Of a stretch of DNA of 59,065 bases, positions 45,419 to 55,021 are shown piece after piece. The stretch lies in NCBI RefSeq assembly GCF_004348265.1, contig NZ_SMNT01000023.1:1-59065 (forward strand), in the 5' to 3' direction. Position 1 is the stretch's first letter, and every line of letters starts with the position of its first letter. A program made the translations under genes and the position numbers. The notes beneath the pieces are model-generated. The model did no database searches, was not told the origin of the DNA, and saw nothing but the letters and a program-made list of their open reading frames with translations. Source of the DNA: Methylobacterium segetis (GTDB lineage: Bacteria; Pseudomonadota; Alphaproteobacteria; Rhizobiales; Beijerinckiaceae).

Positions 45419-45494
45419 TGGTGCCCAGGGGCGGAATCGAACCACCGACACTGCGATTTTCAGTCGCATGCTCTACCAACTGAGCTACCTGGGC
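45419..45494 (-). tRNA. tRNA-Phe (GAA)
   Basis: The minus strand folds into a complete 76-nt cloverleaf: acceptor GCCCAGG with CCTGGGC, D arm GCTCAGTTGGTAGAGC, anticodon loop CTGAAAA (anticodon GAA), T arm GGTGG-TTCGATT-CCGCC and an encoded CCA end. Together with maf-yacG upstream it is a common alphaproteobacterial arrangement. Confidence 0.95.
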
Positions 45495-45716
45495 GACCAC
45501 CGAACCGCTTGGCGGCGTCGGCTGAGGCGGGGGTATAGTGAGGGACGGCCGTGCTGTCTAGCCTCCTTTCGAAGCGCCCTGCGGTTTTTCGTCCAACTCT
45601 TAGGGTCTGTGATCGCTTGAACGACCTGGTGCAGTGAGCGTTTCGCCTCTCGCGGACGAGGAGGGGCGATGCCGTGAGACGCGCAATGGGCCGAGTTGGA
45701 GCTACCCGTTGAGGCT

Positions 45717-45840
45717 CGCCGACCAATGGGCAAGACGGCGCCCAGGATCTTCGCCGCACGGTCTTAGCCATCCTCTGGCGCCATCAGAACGGAACCAAGT
45801 GGCGCGCCGTGTCCGCTGAACTCGGACCAAGATGGCGCGG
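45717..45840 (+). pseudogene. IS5-like transposase, N-terminal fragment
   Basis: The plus strand encodes DLRRTVLAILWRHQNGTKWR, then AVSAELG, the well-known N-terminal block of IS5-group transposases (ILWRxxNGAKWRAIPAELG). It stops at about 45,840, where it abuts the reverse-oriented C-terminal fragment. No start or helix-turn-helix beginning is intact. Confidence 0.65.
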
Positions 45841-45849
45841 CGCTCCGGC

Positions 45850-46150
45850 CTGCGGCCGGGGCGACGGCGCCGGCCCGTGCGCACGCCTGGCACTGCAGTG
45901 AGCGTGGCCGCCAGCATGCGGCTGTCGCGGTAGTTTGCCCTATCCAGCCTCAGGCCGGGCTGCGTGCCGTTCGCGTCCACGAAGGGGTAGCGCTTCGTGC
46001 CGAATCTGCCCCATCCGTCGGCTTCGGACCCGTGGCTGTCCCCTTGTCCCGCTGGCAGGCCGCCGCCGTCGAGAGCGGCGTGACCAATCGAGCGCATCTA
46101 CATCCTGTAACTCTTGCAGCATCGAGCGGTGCAAGACGGCGCAGACACCG
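45850..46150 (-). pseudogene. IS5-like transposase, central fragment in reverse orientation
   Basis: The minus strand encodes LHRSMLQELQDVDALDWSR in one frame, then in another EADGWGRFGTKRYPFVDANG, TQPGLRLDRANYRDSRMLAA and VPGVRTGRRRRP, matching IS5 transposases (GSKRHVLVDANGTPLGLRLTGANRHDS). Frameshifts make it dead. It faces the plus-strand N-terminal fragment head to head. Confidence 0.6.
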
Positions 46151-46386
46151 GCTGCCTGCCACGCCCACAGTCGTCGTCAGCTCGTCCTCCCGCTTCACCC
46201 GACCTTCGCGCGGCAGGTTTTTCCAGTGATTCCGGTGCGCAGAAACAGGATGATGCGCGCTAGCGCGGCTCACTCCGGGGCGCGTGGCCGTTCACCGTTC
46301 AACTTCGCAGGTTCGAGCGGCAGAAGCGGGTCTACCGTCGCTCAGACGTCGTCGCGAACGAGAGCGTGTATGCCCACTCAACCCGC

Positions 46387-46596
46387 TCACGTCGGTTTCG
46401 TCCCAAGCTTTAGGTCGCTCCGATCCTGCGGATGTTCTCGGTCGTCATCTTCCTCTTGAGCGATGACGTACCGGTCGTTTAGCCAGCGCCCAAGATCGAT
46501 GTCGGCGCATCGTCGCGAGCAGAATGGCGTGTAGGCAACTTCAGCTCGGCACCCGCAGATCGGGCAGGAAATTCGGTTGCTCGGTGTACCCGTCAT
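46387..46596 (-). CDS. yacG: DNA gyrase inhibitor YacG
   Basis: YacG is a small zinc-binding protein that binds GyrB and inhibits gyrase in E. coli. The 69-residue protein has the four zinc Cys in SCPICG and [20 protein letters not shown], exactly the family pattern. Its ATG (46596) overlaps the stop of maf (ATGA), so both are co-translated. The acidic tail ([15 protein letters not shown]) is normal for the family. Confidence 0.93.
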   Translation of the reverse strand: MTGTPSNRISCPICGCRAEVAYTPFCSRRCADIDLGRWLNDRYVIAQEEDDDREHPQDRSDLKLGTKPT

Positions 46597-47258
46597 GCGA
46601 TAGCGCCCCACCGCTCCTGGACCGAAAAACCTTCCCCCTCCAAAAGATTGCTTGTCTCGTAGAGCGGGAGACCGACAACCGCACTATGTGAACCAACCAG
46701 TCTAACCACGAAAGCGCCGGCGAGTCCTTGGATCGCGTAGCCTCCGGCTTTGCCGCGCCACTCCCCGGAGGCGAGATATGCTTGGATCTCTCGACCCGTT
46801 AATCTCTTGAACCGGACTCGGCTCTCGACAATTCGCTCGCGCCGTCGGGCCTTGGGTGAGAGCAGCGCAACGGCAGTGAAGACGCGGTGCTGGCGCCCGG
46901 AGAGCAAGCGTAAACAGTCCGAGGCCTCGTCTGGGATCTCAGCCTTGGGCAGAATGCGGCGCCCCACTGCCACGATCGTATCGGCTGCCAAGATCCAAGC
47001 GTCGCGCATGTCGTCCCGGCGACGCGCAGTCTCGTATGCGGCATCTACTTTCTCCCTAGCTAGGCGGCGGGCGCACTCGCGCGGCGATTCCGCTTTGCGG
47101 GGTGACTCGTCAATGTCGGCCGGCAGCAGCGCGTCGGGCTCGATTCCGATTTGTTGAAGCAGGCTAAGCCGCCGCGGTGATGCTGAGGCTAGGATTAGCC
47201 GAGCCGCGTGTGAGATCGTCGTGCTTGTCTGAGGCATGGGAGCCTCGAGCGAAGGCAT
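46593..47258 (-). CDS. maf: Maf family nucleotide pyrophosphatase
   Basis: Maf proteins hydrolyse non-canonical or modified nucleoside triphosphates to monophosphates. The 221-residue protein shows the N-terminal [17 protein letters not shown], the [15 protein letters not shown] block, [22 protein letters not shown] and [20 protein letters not shown]. The start is uncertain between ATG 47258 and 47267 (GAAGAG upstream); the ATG at 47300 would add a tail unlike the family. Compared with genes before 34 kb its codons are less GC-biased. It is followed directly by yacG. Confidence 0.92.
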   Translation of the reverse strand: MPSLEAPMPQTSTTISHAARLILASASPRRLSLLQQIGIEPDALLPADIDESPRKAESPRECARRLAREKVDAAYETARRRDDMRDAWILAADTIVAVGRRILPKAEIPDEASDCLRLLSGRQHRVFTAVALLSPKARRRERIVESRVRFKRLTGREIQAYLASGEWRGKAGGYAIQGLAGAFVVRLVGSHSAVVGLPLYETSNLLEGEGFSVQERWGAIA

Positions 47259-47469
47259 TGTGTCCATTCTCTTCTCGTACTGCCTCTGCGCGTGAGTCAC
47301 GGTCCACCCTCCGTAGCGCAGAGCACTACTGTAACGGGCGCGCGAAGTGAACGCGTTGCTCCTACTTGCGGATCTCGCCGGGACGGCGACGTAGACAAAC
47401 CTCCACGCTGTGATATGGTCTAGCCTGAGCCGCTCGAAAAGCGGCCGCGCAGTTTGGAGCGCTGTGGCT

Positions 47470-47544
47470 GCGGGCGTAGTTCAGTGGTAGAACGTCAGCT
47501 TCCCAAGCTGAATGTCGTCGGTTCGATCCCGATCGCCCGCTCCA
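47470..47544 (+). tRNA. tRNA-Gly (CCC)
   Basis: A 75-nt cloverleaf: acceptor GCGGGCG with CGCCCGC, D arm GTTCAGTGGTAGAAC, anticodon stem TCAGC-TTCCCAA-GCTGA with anticodon CCC (reads GGG), T arm GTCGG-TTCGATC-CCGAT and an encoded CCA. It is divergent from maf. Confidence 0.93.
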
Positions 47545-47749
47545 TCAAGCCTTTGCCAATGCAGTGGTTTTTCGTTTCTGTGCACCGGCTCGCGACTTTA
47601 AAATTCAACTGAAAACGGCCCATTTTTCGCGGAAATCGACGCCGGATTTCTCACTGAGCCGCGCACGAAGGGAATGTACCTCGCCGCGCACGCGAAGAAA
47701 CACACGTTCGCGACTGACGCCCTCCATCGCTACGGTCTGCCCGGCTGTC

Positions 47750-48076
47750 TCCAGCGCCCTTCCTGACCTATTTCACCGATAGGCTCGCACGCTGCTTGAG
47801 CCTAAGCGACGGGGTGGTGATGGACAACCTTTCAGTTCACACGAGCCTGACCGTCATCCAGGCGCTCCTGGCAGCGCGCGCGAGGTTCCTGGACCTGCTC
47901 GCCTACGAGCCCGATCTGAGCCTTATCGAACTCGCATTCTGAAGACGGTGCAACGTGCCGCCGTTGCCCGGACACGCGAGGCTCTTGGGCGGAGTGTTCA
48001 TGCGGCCTTAACACAAGCCATGTCCGAGGTGTGCGCCACCCACTTTCATCACTCCGGCTATGACTCGGCATGACCC
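47750..48076 (+). pseudogene. IS630 family transposase relic (C-terminal half)
   Basis: The plus strand encodes PFLTYFTDRLARCLSLSDGV, then VMDNLSVHTSLTVIQALLAA and LLAYEPDLSLIELAF, followed in another frame by VARTREALGRSVHAALTQAM and FHHSGYDSA. These are the catalytic Asp (VMDNLSVH) and D-x-x-x-IE region (YxPDLxxIEL) of IS630/Tc1 transposases. The N-terminal half is missing, and a stop plus a frameshift follow IELAF. It begins about 200 bp after tRNA-Gly. Confidence 0.7.
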
Positions 48077-48537
48077 ATATATGCTCTACGAGTCTGTCGC
48101 CTCCTCGTCGAACACTAGCTCCAGCACGAAAAAGGCGTTGAACGCAGGTGAGCGGGATGAGGAGCACGAAACGGCGGCATATGAAGCGTGGTCCACAGGT
48201 ACAGTCGACCTCGATTGCTACTGTCTATTGCTCCTGAAACAGCGGACAATCGAGTAAAAAGCAGCGCATGTTTCAAAAGCCGGCCTGCGCTCTAAAGCGG
48301 AAAATCTGAAATTTACAAAATTTTAAAAGTATCCAGATTTGTTTCTTATGAAAAAGGCTTAGTTTCCTGATGGGCGGCGGAGCATTGCAACGAAAGCCGG
48401 AGGGGCGTATGACCTTAACTGCGTCGACGTAAGCAAGAACTACAAAGGACAGGCTCGGTCAAATCGAAATTAACTCGGAAAGTGAAACTTCATCGGTCAA
48501 AAATTTTAGTCGAGATACATCGAAAGATGCACAGGTC
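48077..48537. other. Intergenic region, 461 bp, AT-rich to the right
   Basis: There is no gene. The right 250 bp are AT-rich and should carry the promoter for the glycosyltransferase pair that starts at 48538. No specific box is identified. Confidence 0.45.
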
Positions 48538-50502
48538 ATGCGCGTTAGAGCAGTACTAAGAAAATATCTAAGAAATAAAATTCATTTAAGAAATAGTCAA
48601 TCGCGGAAAGCGGCTGGTACAGTCGTCTTGTCGCACCACCCATTGTTTCAGGCTGATTACTATGTTCGCCAAGTCGTCTGCGCCGGGTTGCAGTTGAATG
48701 GAACCGATCCTTGGCTTCACTATATCACCATTGGCGACTTCCACCGCCTAAATCCGCATCCCCTTTTCGATACCGATTTCTATCACAGCTTATATCCTGA
48801 TGTAGCTGCTGCGGGGAAACCAGCTCTTGTTCACTATATCGAATATGGGGCAGCTGAAGGTCGCCGTCCACATCCGTTGATTGATGTCGAATATATAAAA
48901 GAACAAACTCTCAGCCAAAGCGATCCGCTTATTCAATACATCACGGCAGTTCGTGGATCGATTAATCCTGATCGATATTTCCGAGAAAGTTATGTGCTAG
49001 AAAGTATTGGTAATGAGTTAGAAAAAAATGAGAGTGTACTTCAGCATTACCTCAGCAGTAGTCATTTAATCAGTCCGTCGCCGGATTTCGACGCTGCCGA
49101 CTACATTCGCCGGTACCCTTATGCAAAAAACGTAAACCCGTTATACCATTACAAGCGGTGGGGGCACGCTGAAGGGCTGGCAATATTTCCGATCACCGCT
49201 TCGTTAGAAGGCGTGAAGCTCGACTTAGAGTTCGCCGCTACGCTTGATCCTGCAATTTTGCCCCCTTACGTTGATTGTGAGTCACTACCGCGAGTTATAA
49301 TCGCTGATGCTCGATCGGGCGGAAGGGAGCTCTTAAGCATCCTATTGCGTAAGCTGGATAACAGCCGTCGTGCCGTGGTTTTCTTCATTGAAGAAGACAA
49401 TACAGATGAGTATTTCCAATTTATTGCGCCGCTTATATGTGCTTGTCAAAGTCAGCACTCGACCGCGCAAATAATGATAATCGTTACTGGCAAAGTCCGG
49501 ATGCAACCTCAGCCATTACAAGACAAAAAAACCTGTGAGGTCGTTTACCTTGGTGATATCGTCTGTTCGATGGCCCCTAACACGGCTGCGCTCACAATTG
49601 CAAATTTCATTCAGATTTTACCGAAGAACAGCATTTGCGTCATAAATTCTAAACTGGGGTGGCTATTAGTGGAGCGTCATGGCTTCGCCCTGCGTCGTAC
49701 CACTTTGATGATGGGCTGTGCATTCTTTTACACTTACGACAATTTCGGCCGACGAGCAGGATACTCCTGGACGGAACTGCCGTATGCTGTCGACCATCTT
49801 GATTACGTAATAACCAATGACACCGCCTTCGTCAAGATATTGAAAAGTGATTTGCGGCTTTCCCAAGCAAATTGCAACAAATTTTGTGTTCTGCGTCCTC
49901 CTTTTTATAAAGACGTCGAAATATTGTTAAAAACTAATACCGAAAATGTTGATATATTCAGCGGTCGCCGCGGATGTCTTGTTTGCGTCGACCGGTATAA
50001 CTCGAAAGACCAATTCGCCAAATTGTTTGAAATCGCTCGCGCGATTCCAGAAATCGAATTCTGTGTCATTTCTGAGAACGGCATTGCACTTGAAATTGAT
50101 AAAATGGAGTGTCCGAGTAATATTATATCTCGCGTTCGTAAATACTTACATTTCCCTCTGCGCACCGAAAGTATTATAGCAGTTTTAAGTACTTCGAACT
50201 GGGCAGGTACGCCGCGTTTTTTACTTGAGGCTGCGTATGCTAAATTGCCGATTATTGCCTCCGGGGTGGGCGGCGCAGGAGTGTTTTTGACTAATGAGAC
50301 CGGCTGGCCTATCTCGGCGCCTCGAGTTCCGGATGACTACGTCGATGCGCTACGCAAAATTATTCAAAATCCAGATGTTGCGATGAACAAGGCTTTCCGA
50401 TTGTCGGAGTCAATTACTGAGCTATTTTCTGCCGATCGTTACTTTAGGGATGTCAAGCTTTTGTTTTCAGTAGAAAGCCGGCTCGGCGAAGTTGAAGGGT
50501 AA
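48538..50502 (+). CDS. Glycosyltransferase with N-terminal DYY/PD repeat region
   Basis: This 654-residue protein has an N-terminal half (about 35-220) made of four or five diverged copies of a 40-50 residue unit: HPLFQADYYVRQV, HPLFDTDFYHSLYPDVAAAG, HPLIDVEYIKEQ, INPDRYFRESYV, SPDFDAADYIRRYP, each followed by a P/V-x-x-HY-x-x-x-G unit such as ALVHYIEYGAAEG. Such repeats precede glycosyltransferase domains in bacterial glycan loci. The C-terminal half fits a GT-B fold and ends with LEAAYAKLPIIASGVGG, the nucleotide-sugar region of GT4-like enzymes. Very AT-rich codons point to horizontal origin. The next gene follows after 4 bp. Confidence 0.8.
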   Translation: MRVRAVLRKYLRNKIHLRNSQSRKAAGTVVLSHHPLFQADYYVRQVVCAGLQLNGTDPWLHYITIGDFHRLNPHPLFDTDFYHSLYPDVAAAGKPALVHYIEYGAAEGRRPHPLIDVEYIKEQTLSQSDPLIQYITAVRGSINPDRYFRESYVLESIGNELEKNESVLQHYLSSSHLISPSPDFDAADYIRRYPYAKNVNPLYHYKRWGHAEGLAIFPITASLEGVKLDLEFAATLDPAILPPYVDCESLPRVIIADARSGGRELLSILLRKLDNSRRAVVFFIEEDNTDEYFQFIAPLICACQSQHSTAQIMIIVTGKVRMQPQPLQDKKTCEVVYLGDIVCSMAPNTAALTIANFIQILPKNSICVINSKLGWLLVERHGFALRRTTLMMGCAFFYTYDNFGRRAGYSWTELPYAVDHLDYVITNDTAFVKILKSDLRLSQANCNKFCVLRPPFYKDVEILLKTNTENVDIFSGRRGCLVCVDRYNSKDQFAKLFEIARAIPEIEFCVISENGIALEIDKMECPSNIISRVRKYLHFPLRTESIIAVLSTSNWAGTPRFLLEAAYAKLPIIASGVGGAGVFLTNETGWPISAPRVPDDYVDALRKIIQNPDVAMNKAFRLSESITELFSADRYFRDVKLLFSVESRLGEVEG

Positions 50503-50506
50503 AAAT

Positions 50507-51265
50507 ATGGATGTATCTCTGGTTGTAAATATACACCGAGAGGGGGAACTTTGCGTTCCTTCCCTTCAGAGCGCTGCAATAGCCGTCTCGCATGCGCATA
50601 ATGCGGGCCTCTCTGCGGAACTAATTCTTGTGCTTGACCGACCGGACCCGCTGACCGAGCAAGTTGTTGCAACGAATGCTGTAGGTGCTCGAATTGAGTC
50701 AATCAATGCCGGAGACCTCGGATCTGCTAGGAATCATGGAATCCGTTCGGCGACGGGTAATTACATTTCATTTCTAGATGGTGACGATTTATGTTGCCGC
50801 AACTGGTTGGTCAGTGCGATGGCTGAGGCACGATCCGCTGTAGAATTGCACATTGTGCATCCGAGGTTTAACCTGTTTTTCGGGCGCTCCTTCAGTCACC
50901 ACTTTTGGGTGCTCCCAGATATGCGTACCGATGAAATTTGTACCACCCGATTACTTTCGGAAAATATTTGGACCTCATCATTGTTGGCTTCAGCTGACAT
51001 ATTTCGTCGGTTCTCCTACTGCCCTAATCGTATCAATGAGGGGTTTGGTTATGAGGACTGGGTCTGGAACCTTGAAACTGTCATGGCGGGATTTATGCAT
51101 GTGACGGCGCCGAGTACAATCCATTATATCCGGCGGAATAAGAGGGATAGTTTAATGGATATGTCAAACCACAGGAGTGTGCTTCCTGATTTCAGTCGAT
51201 TCTCTGGAGCTTTCAAAGCGACAGGCATGCTATCAAAAGATAAAATTTTAGAAATGGAGTCTTAA
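50507..51265 (+). CDS. Glycosyltransferase family 2 protein
   Basis: This 252-residue GT-A fold enzyme has a family 2 start (VSLVVNIHREGELCVPSLQS). The metal and nucleotide binding region is SARNHGIRSATGNYISFLDG, followed by DDL (the DxD-like FLDGDDL, about residue 88). NEGFGYEDWVWNLETVM near 180 carries the acidic ED often acting as catalytic base. No membrane helix is present. The ATG at 50507 has GAAGGG upstream and lies 4 bp after the preceding stop, so the two glycosyltransferases form an operon. Confidence 0.88.
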   Translation: MDVSLVVNIHREGELCVPSLQSAAIAVSHAHNAGLSAELILVLDRPDPLTEQVVATNAVGARIESINAGDLGSARNHGIRSATGNYISFLDGDDLCCRNWLVSAMAEARSAVELHIVHPRFNLFFGRSFSHHFWVLPDMRTDEICTTRLLSENIWTSSLLASADIFRRFSYCPNRINEGFGYEDWVWNLETVMAGFMHVTAPSTIHYIRRNKRDSLMDMSNHRSVLPDFSRFSGAFKATGMLSKDKILEMES

Positions 51266-51593
51266 CTTAGGCGCTTCAGCGACAGCTCGTAAAACAACGA
51301 GAGTGGTCATCTTTTGGCTGCTTGAATGAACAGCTCGGCTAGCGGGAATATGCTTGAGGATAAAATTGAACTTTGGTACCCAGGAAGCGAAGAAGATGCG
51401 TTGGTTCTAATCGCATCGCTGGATCATCTAAGTAATTCTGTGACGTCGGAAATTGACTCCGCTCAGAGTTAGACCCCGTTTCAAAACGGGTTCAGCGGCT
51501 TGGTTGTCGGAGGAGCGGCAGGTGCCGCTATAGCTGTGCCCGACCGATCTGCGACGTAGTTTGGGGCGGCGCTGACGGTCCGAGGAGGCACCA
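51266..51593. other. Intergenic region, 328 bp
   Basis: No gene is present. A small hairpin (CCCGTTT-CA-AAACGGG near 51,475-51,490) lies about 100 bp before the IS630 relic and could be part of its terminal region or a weak terminator. Confidence 0.4.
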
Positions 51594-52343
51594 ATGCCGA
51601 AAGCCTTGTCTATCGATCTGCGCGAGCGCGTCGTCGCCGCGATAGCGGGGGGACGTCCTGCCATGCCGCAGCCGCCCGCTTCGGGGCGAGCGCGTCGAGC
51701 GCCCGTCGGATAGGGCGCGTGCGGCAGGACGGTCAGGCTGCGCCACGGCCACGCGACGATCAGCGCTCACGGGCTCTCGCGGCGCACGCCGATCTAATCC
51801 GGGCCACCTCCGAAGCGCAGCCTACGATCTGCCTGCACGAACTGCGCGCCGCCCTGGCCGAGCAGAGCTAGACGACCAGCACGAGCGGGCTGTCGCGCTT
51901 CTTCGCCCGCCACCGCATCACCCGCAAATGGGTACGCTGGACGCGGCCGAGCAAGAGCGGGCGGACGTGTAGGTCGCCTGGGAGGACTGGTTCGCCAGAC
52001 AGGATGCCCTCGACCCGGGTCGCTTGGTGTTCTTCGACGAGACTGCTGCTGCGACCAGCCTGGCCCGCCGCTACGGATGGGCGCCGCGCGGCCAGCGCTG
52101 TCGGATCCCCGTGCCGCAATCCGGGCAATCCGGGGAGCGGGCGCCAGCCCCCTCTACCTGCCTGCCTACTCGCCCGATCTGAACCCGATCGAGCTCGCCT
52201 TCTCCAAACTGAAAACGCTGTTGCTGGTCGCCGCAGCCCGGACGCGCGAGGCCTTCTGGCAGAGCGTCCACGCAGCTTTCTCAAGCGTCACGCTCGAGGA
52301 GCGCGCTAACTATTTCCCTCACTGCGGCTATGATCCCGCGTGA
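51594..52343 (+). pseudogene. IS630 family transposase, frameshifted and internally deleted
   Basis: It begins at 51594 with PKALSIDLRERVVAAIAGG, a typical IS630 start, then changes frame (CHAAAARFGASASSARRIGR, stop near 51,870). It continues with AWEDWFARQDALDPGRLVFF, then DETAAATSLARRYGWAPRGQ, and after an internal deletion YLPAYSPDLNPIELAFSKLK and ERANYFPHCGYDPA. The first catalytic Asp (FFDET) and the last Glu (PIEL) survive, but the central Asp block is deleted. It is the same family as the relic at 47750. Confidence 0.78.
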
Positions 52344-52568
52344 CCCGAAAATGCTCAAGTCGACCCATGCGATGGTCGCAGGGCGCGATCCTCGACGCCA
52401 TCCTAGATTTCGTGCGCGTCGGCTGCGCATCGCCGCACCTGCCGCTGGAATTCCCGCCCTTAGGCAGCGTGCATCGCTGGTTCTAATGCCTGTTGCACGA
52501 GGGTGTGTTCGAGCGCTTGGTTCATGTGCTCACGATGGCTGACCGTGAACGCGTCAAGGCGCTGCGCT

Positions 52569-52825
52569 GGGGTTTAGACTCGATCAGCACCAGAAGGCGA
52601 TGACGGCGGCAAGGGCGACGGCGGAAGCATAGTAGCCCTTGTCGGCGGCCAAGCGGCGGACCCGGCCGGGGGCCTCGGCCAGCACCGCCGGGGCGGTCGT
52701 CACGTCACTGGCGTTGCCGGGCGTGAGCAGGAGGACGCCGGGGCGGCCGAGCACATCGGTGAGACCGTGGATTTTGCTCGTGAAACCCCCGCGCGAGCGG
52801 CCGATGGCTTGGTTCTGCTCCCCAC
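52569..52825 (-). pseudogene. IS5 element remnant with in-frame internal deletion
   Basis: This is a near copy of the element at 41913. The left end (GGGTTTAGACTCGATCAGCA) is the same, as is the coding part QAIGRSRGGFTSKIHGLTDV to VRRLAADKGYYASAVALAAV. Relative to the complete copy it lacks about 195 bp (65 codons) between two CGTAG-like repeats, so the catalytic C-terminus is gone but the frame is kept. Its 5' part is cut off near 52,825 where the IS110 element begins. Confidence 0.78.
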
Positions 52826-53622
52826 TTATGGATGGCCCGCCCCTCACCGGGCTGCGCTGCTAGGCTTGCCGAGTAGCCGCTATGAGGGATGGAGCAGGAC
52901 GATGACGATTGCGGTCCTCGGGATCGACCTGGGCAAGAACAGCTGCAGCCTCGTTGGGCTGGATGCGACCGGGCGGGTCGTGCTGCGCCGACGCATGCGC
53001 CGCGAGACGGTGCTCGCGTTCGGCGCCAAGATGCCGCCTTGCGTCATCGCCATGGAGGCGTGTTGCGGCGCGCACCACATGGGCCGGGCTCTGGCTGCGC
53101 AGGGCCCCGCCGTCCGGCTGATGTCACCCGAGTACGTGCGCCCCTACGTCAAAGCTCAGAAGAATGACGACCGCGATGCCGAGGCCATTGCGGAAGCCGC
53201 CACGCGCCCGACCATGCGCTTCGTGGCGCTCAAGTCGGAAGCACAGCTCGACGTGCAAACCCTGCACCGAGTGCGCGATCAGCTCCTCGGCTAGCGTACG
53301 GCGCTGATGAACCAGATCCGCGCCATCCTCTTGGACCGCGGTCATGTCGTACCGCAAGGACGCGGCCCCGCTCGCCGTCTGTCTTGCCAGCCTGCTCGAC
53401 GCTGATGTGGGCTCGTCGCTGACGCCCCGTATGCGTGCTCTCGTGGCCGCGGTTCGCGAGCGCTGGCAGTTCCTCGATCAGCGCATTGCCGCACTCGACT
53501 CTGAGTTCGCCGAGCAGGCGCGCACAAATGAGCAGGCGCGGCGGCTGACCACCATTCCTGGGATCGGCGCCCTCAATGCAACCGCGCTGGTAGCGGCCAT
53601 CGGTGACGTGAACACCTTCTCG

Positions 53623-53630
53623 CGCGGACG
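53623..53630. repeat. Target site duplication, left copy
   Basis: CGCGGACG directly precedes the IS256 left end and is identical to 55014-55021. Eight bp is the size typical of IS256 insertion. Confidence 0.85.
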
Positions 53631-55013
53631 GGTAGCGTCCACGGACGAGGTGTAATTTCCGGGACCGTTTCGGTGGGGATTGGGGTGGCCATCGGGGCCG
53701 GCGGCTAAGGTGGAGTTTGCGGACTTCAACCTGAGCCGGGAGCACCCGATGACCGACGACAGAGTGGCACTGATCGAGGCGCTGCAGAAGGCTGACGACG
53801 GCAACTTCCTGCGCTCGTTGGCCGAGACGGTCCTGCAGATCCTGATGGAGGCCGACGTGGAGGGGGCCTGATCGGCGCGGGCCGCTACGAGCGCACAGGC
53901 GAGCGCAGCACCTACCGCAACGGCTATCGCGAGCGCAGCCTCGACACACGGCTCGGCTCACTCAACCTGAAGATCCCCAAGCTGCGGACCGGCAGCTACT
54001 TCCCCGGCTTCCTGGAGCCGCGCCGCACGGTCGAGAAGGCGCTGGTCGCCGTGATCCAGGAGGCGTGGATCGCCGGCGTCTCGACCCGGCGCGTGGAAGA
54101 CCTCGTGCAGGCCATGGGCCTGTCGGGCATCTCCAAGTCCTCAGTGTCGAAGCTGTGCAAGGAGATCGACGAGCGCGTCGGAGCCTTCCTGACGCGTCCG
54201 CTCTCGGGTGCGTGGCCCTATCTCTGGCTCGATGCCACCTACCTGAAGGTGCGCGAGGGCGGTCGCATCGTCTCTGTCGCTGCCATAGTCGCCGTCGCGG
54301 TGGACACCGAAGGCCGGCGTGAGATCGTCGGCCTGCACATCGGTCCCTCCGAGGCCGAGGTGTTCTGGACAGACTTTCTGCGGAGCTTGGTCAAGCGCGG
54401 GCTCTCGGGCGTGCAGCTCGTCATCTCGGAGGCCCACGAGGGGCTCAAGGCGGCCATCCGCCGGGTGCTGAAGGCGACCTGGCAACGCTGCCGCGTTCAT
54501 TGGACCCGGAACGCGCTGGCTTACGTGCCGCGCACCCAGCAGACCATGGTGGCTGCCGGCCTGCGCCACGCCTTCCAGCAGCCCGATCAGGACGCCGCCC
54601 GGGCCGCCCTTCAGCACCTGGGCGAGCAACTGCACAACCGCTGGCCGAGGCTGAAGGTCTTCATCGAGGCCACGTGCGAGGACGTGCTGGCCTACCTGAC
54701 TTTCCCGCTCCAGCATCGGGCCAAGCTTCACAGCACGAACCCGCTGGAACGCCTCAACAAGGAGATCAAGCGGCGCGCCGATGTGGTCGGCATCTTCCCC
54801 AACACGGACTCGATCCAACGCCTGATCGGTGCGGTGCTTCTGGAGGCCAACGACGAGTGGCAGCTTCAGCACCGCTATATGCAGATCGAGGGCATGGCCG
54901 GGTTTGCTTCGGCGTTGATCGAGGAGAGCGTCACGACACTTCCACCACAGGCTGCCTGACCGATGGCGGCTCCAATTCCACCCCCAAAGTCCACCTCATT
55001 GACGGACGTAACC
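53631..55013 (+). mobile_element. IS256 family insertion sequence (1383 bp)
   Basis: The element is bounded by imperfect inverted repeats: GGTAGCGTCCACGGACGAGG on the left, and GGTTACGTCCGTCAATGAGG read inward from the right (about 22 of 33 positions match). It is flanked by the 8-bp duplication CGCGGACG. It sits inside the IS110 transposase gene. Confidence 0.87.
53749..54959 (+). pseudogene. IS256 family transposase, frameshifted
   Basis: The first part (53749-53871) reads MTDDRVALIEALQKADDGNF to LMEADVEGA and stops. The rest continues in another frame (GRYERTGERSTYRNGYRERS to TTLPPQAA, stop at 54959). The break is at a run of five G near 53,863, where a small indel has occurred. Of the catalytic triad the first Asp (YLWLDATYLKVREGG) and the Glu (NPLERLNKEIKRR) are present, but the second position reads LVISEAHEGL, where the family has SDAHEGL. 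It is therefore doubly impaired. Confidence 0.88.
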
Positions 55014-55021
55014 CGCGGACG
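55014..55021. repeat. Target site duplication, right copy
   Basis: CGCGGACG directly follows the IS256 right end; it pairs with 53623-53630. Confidence 0.85.

Noticed and set aside
45419..47544. The two tRNA genes as integration sites of a genomic island
   Set aside because: No duplicated tRNA 3' end and no integrase gene were found in the window.
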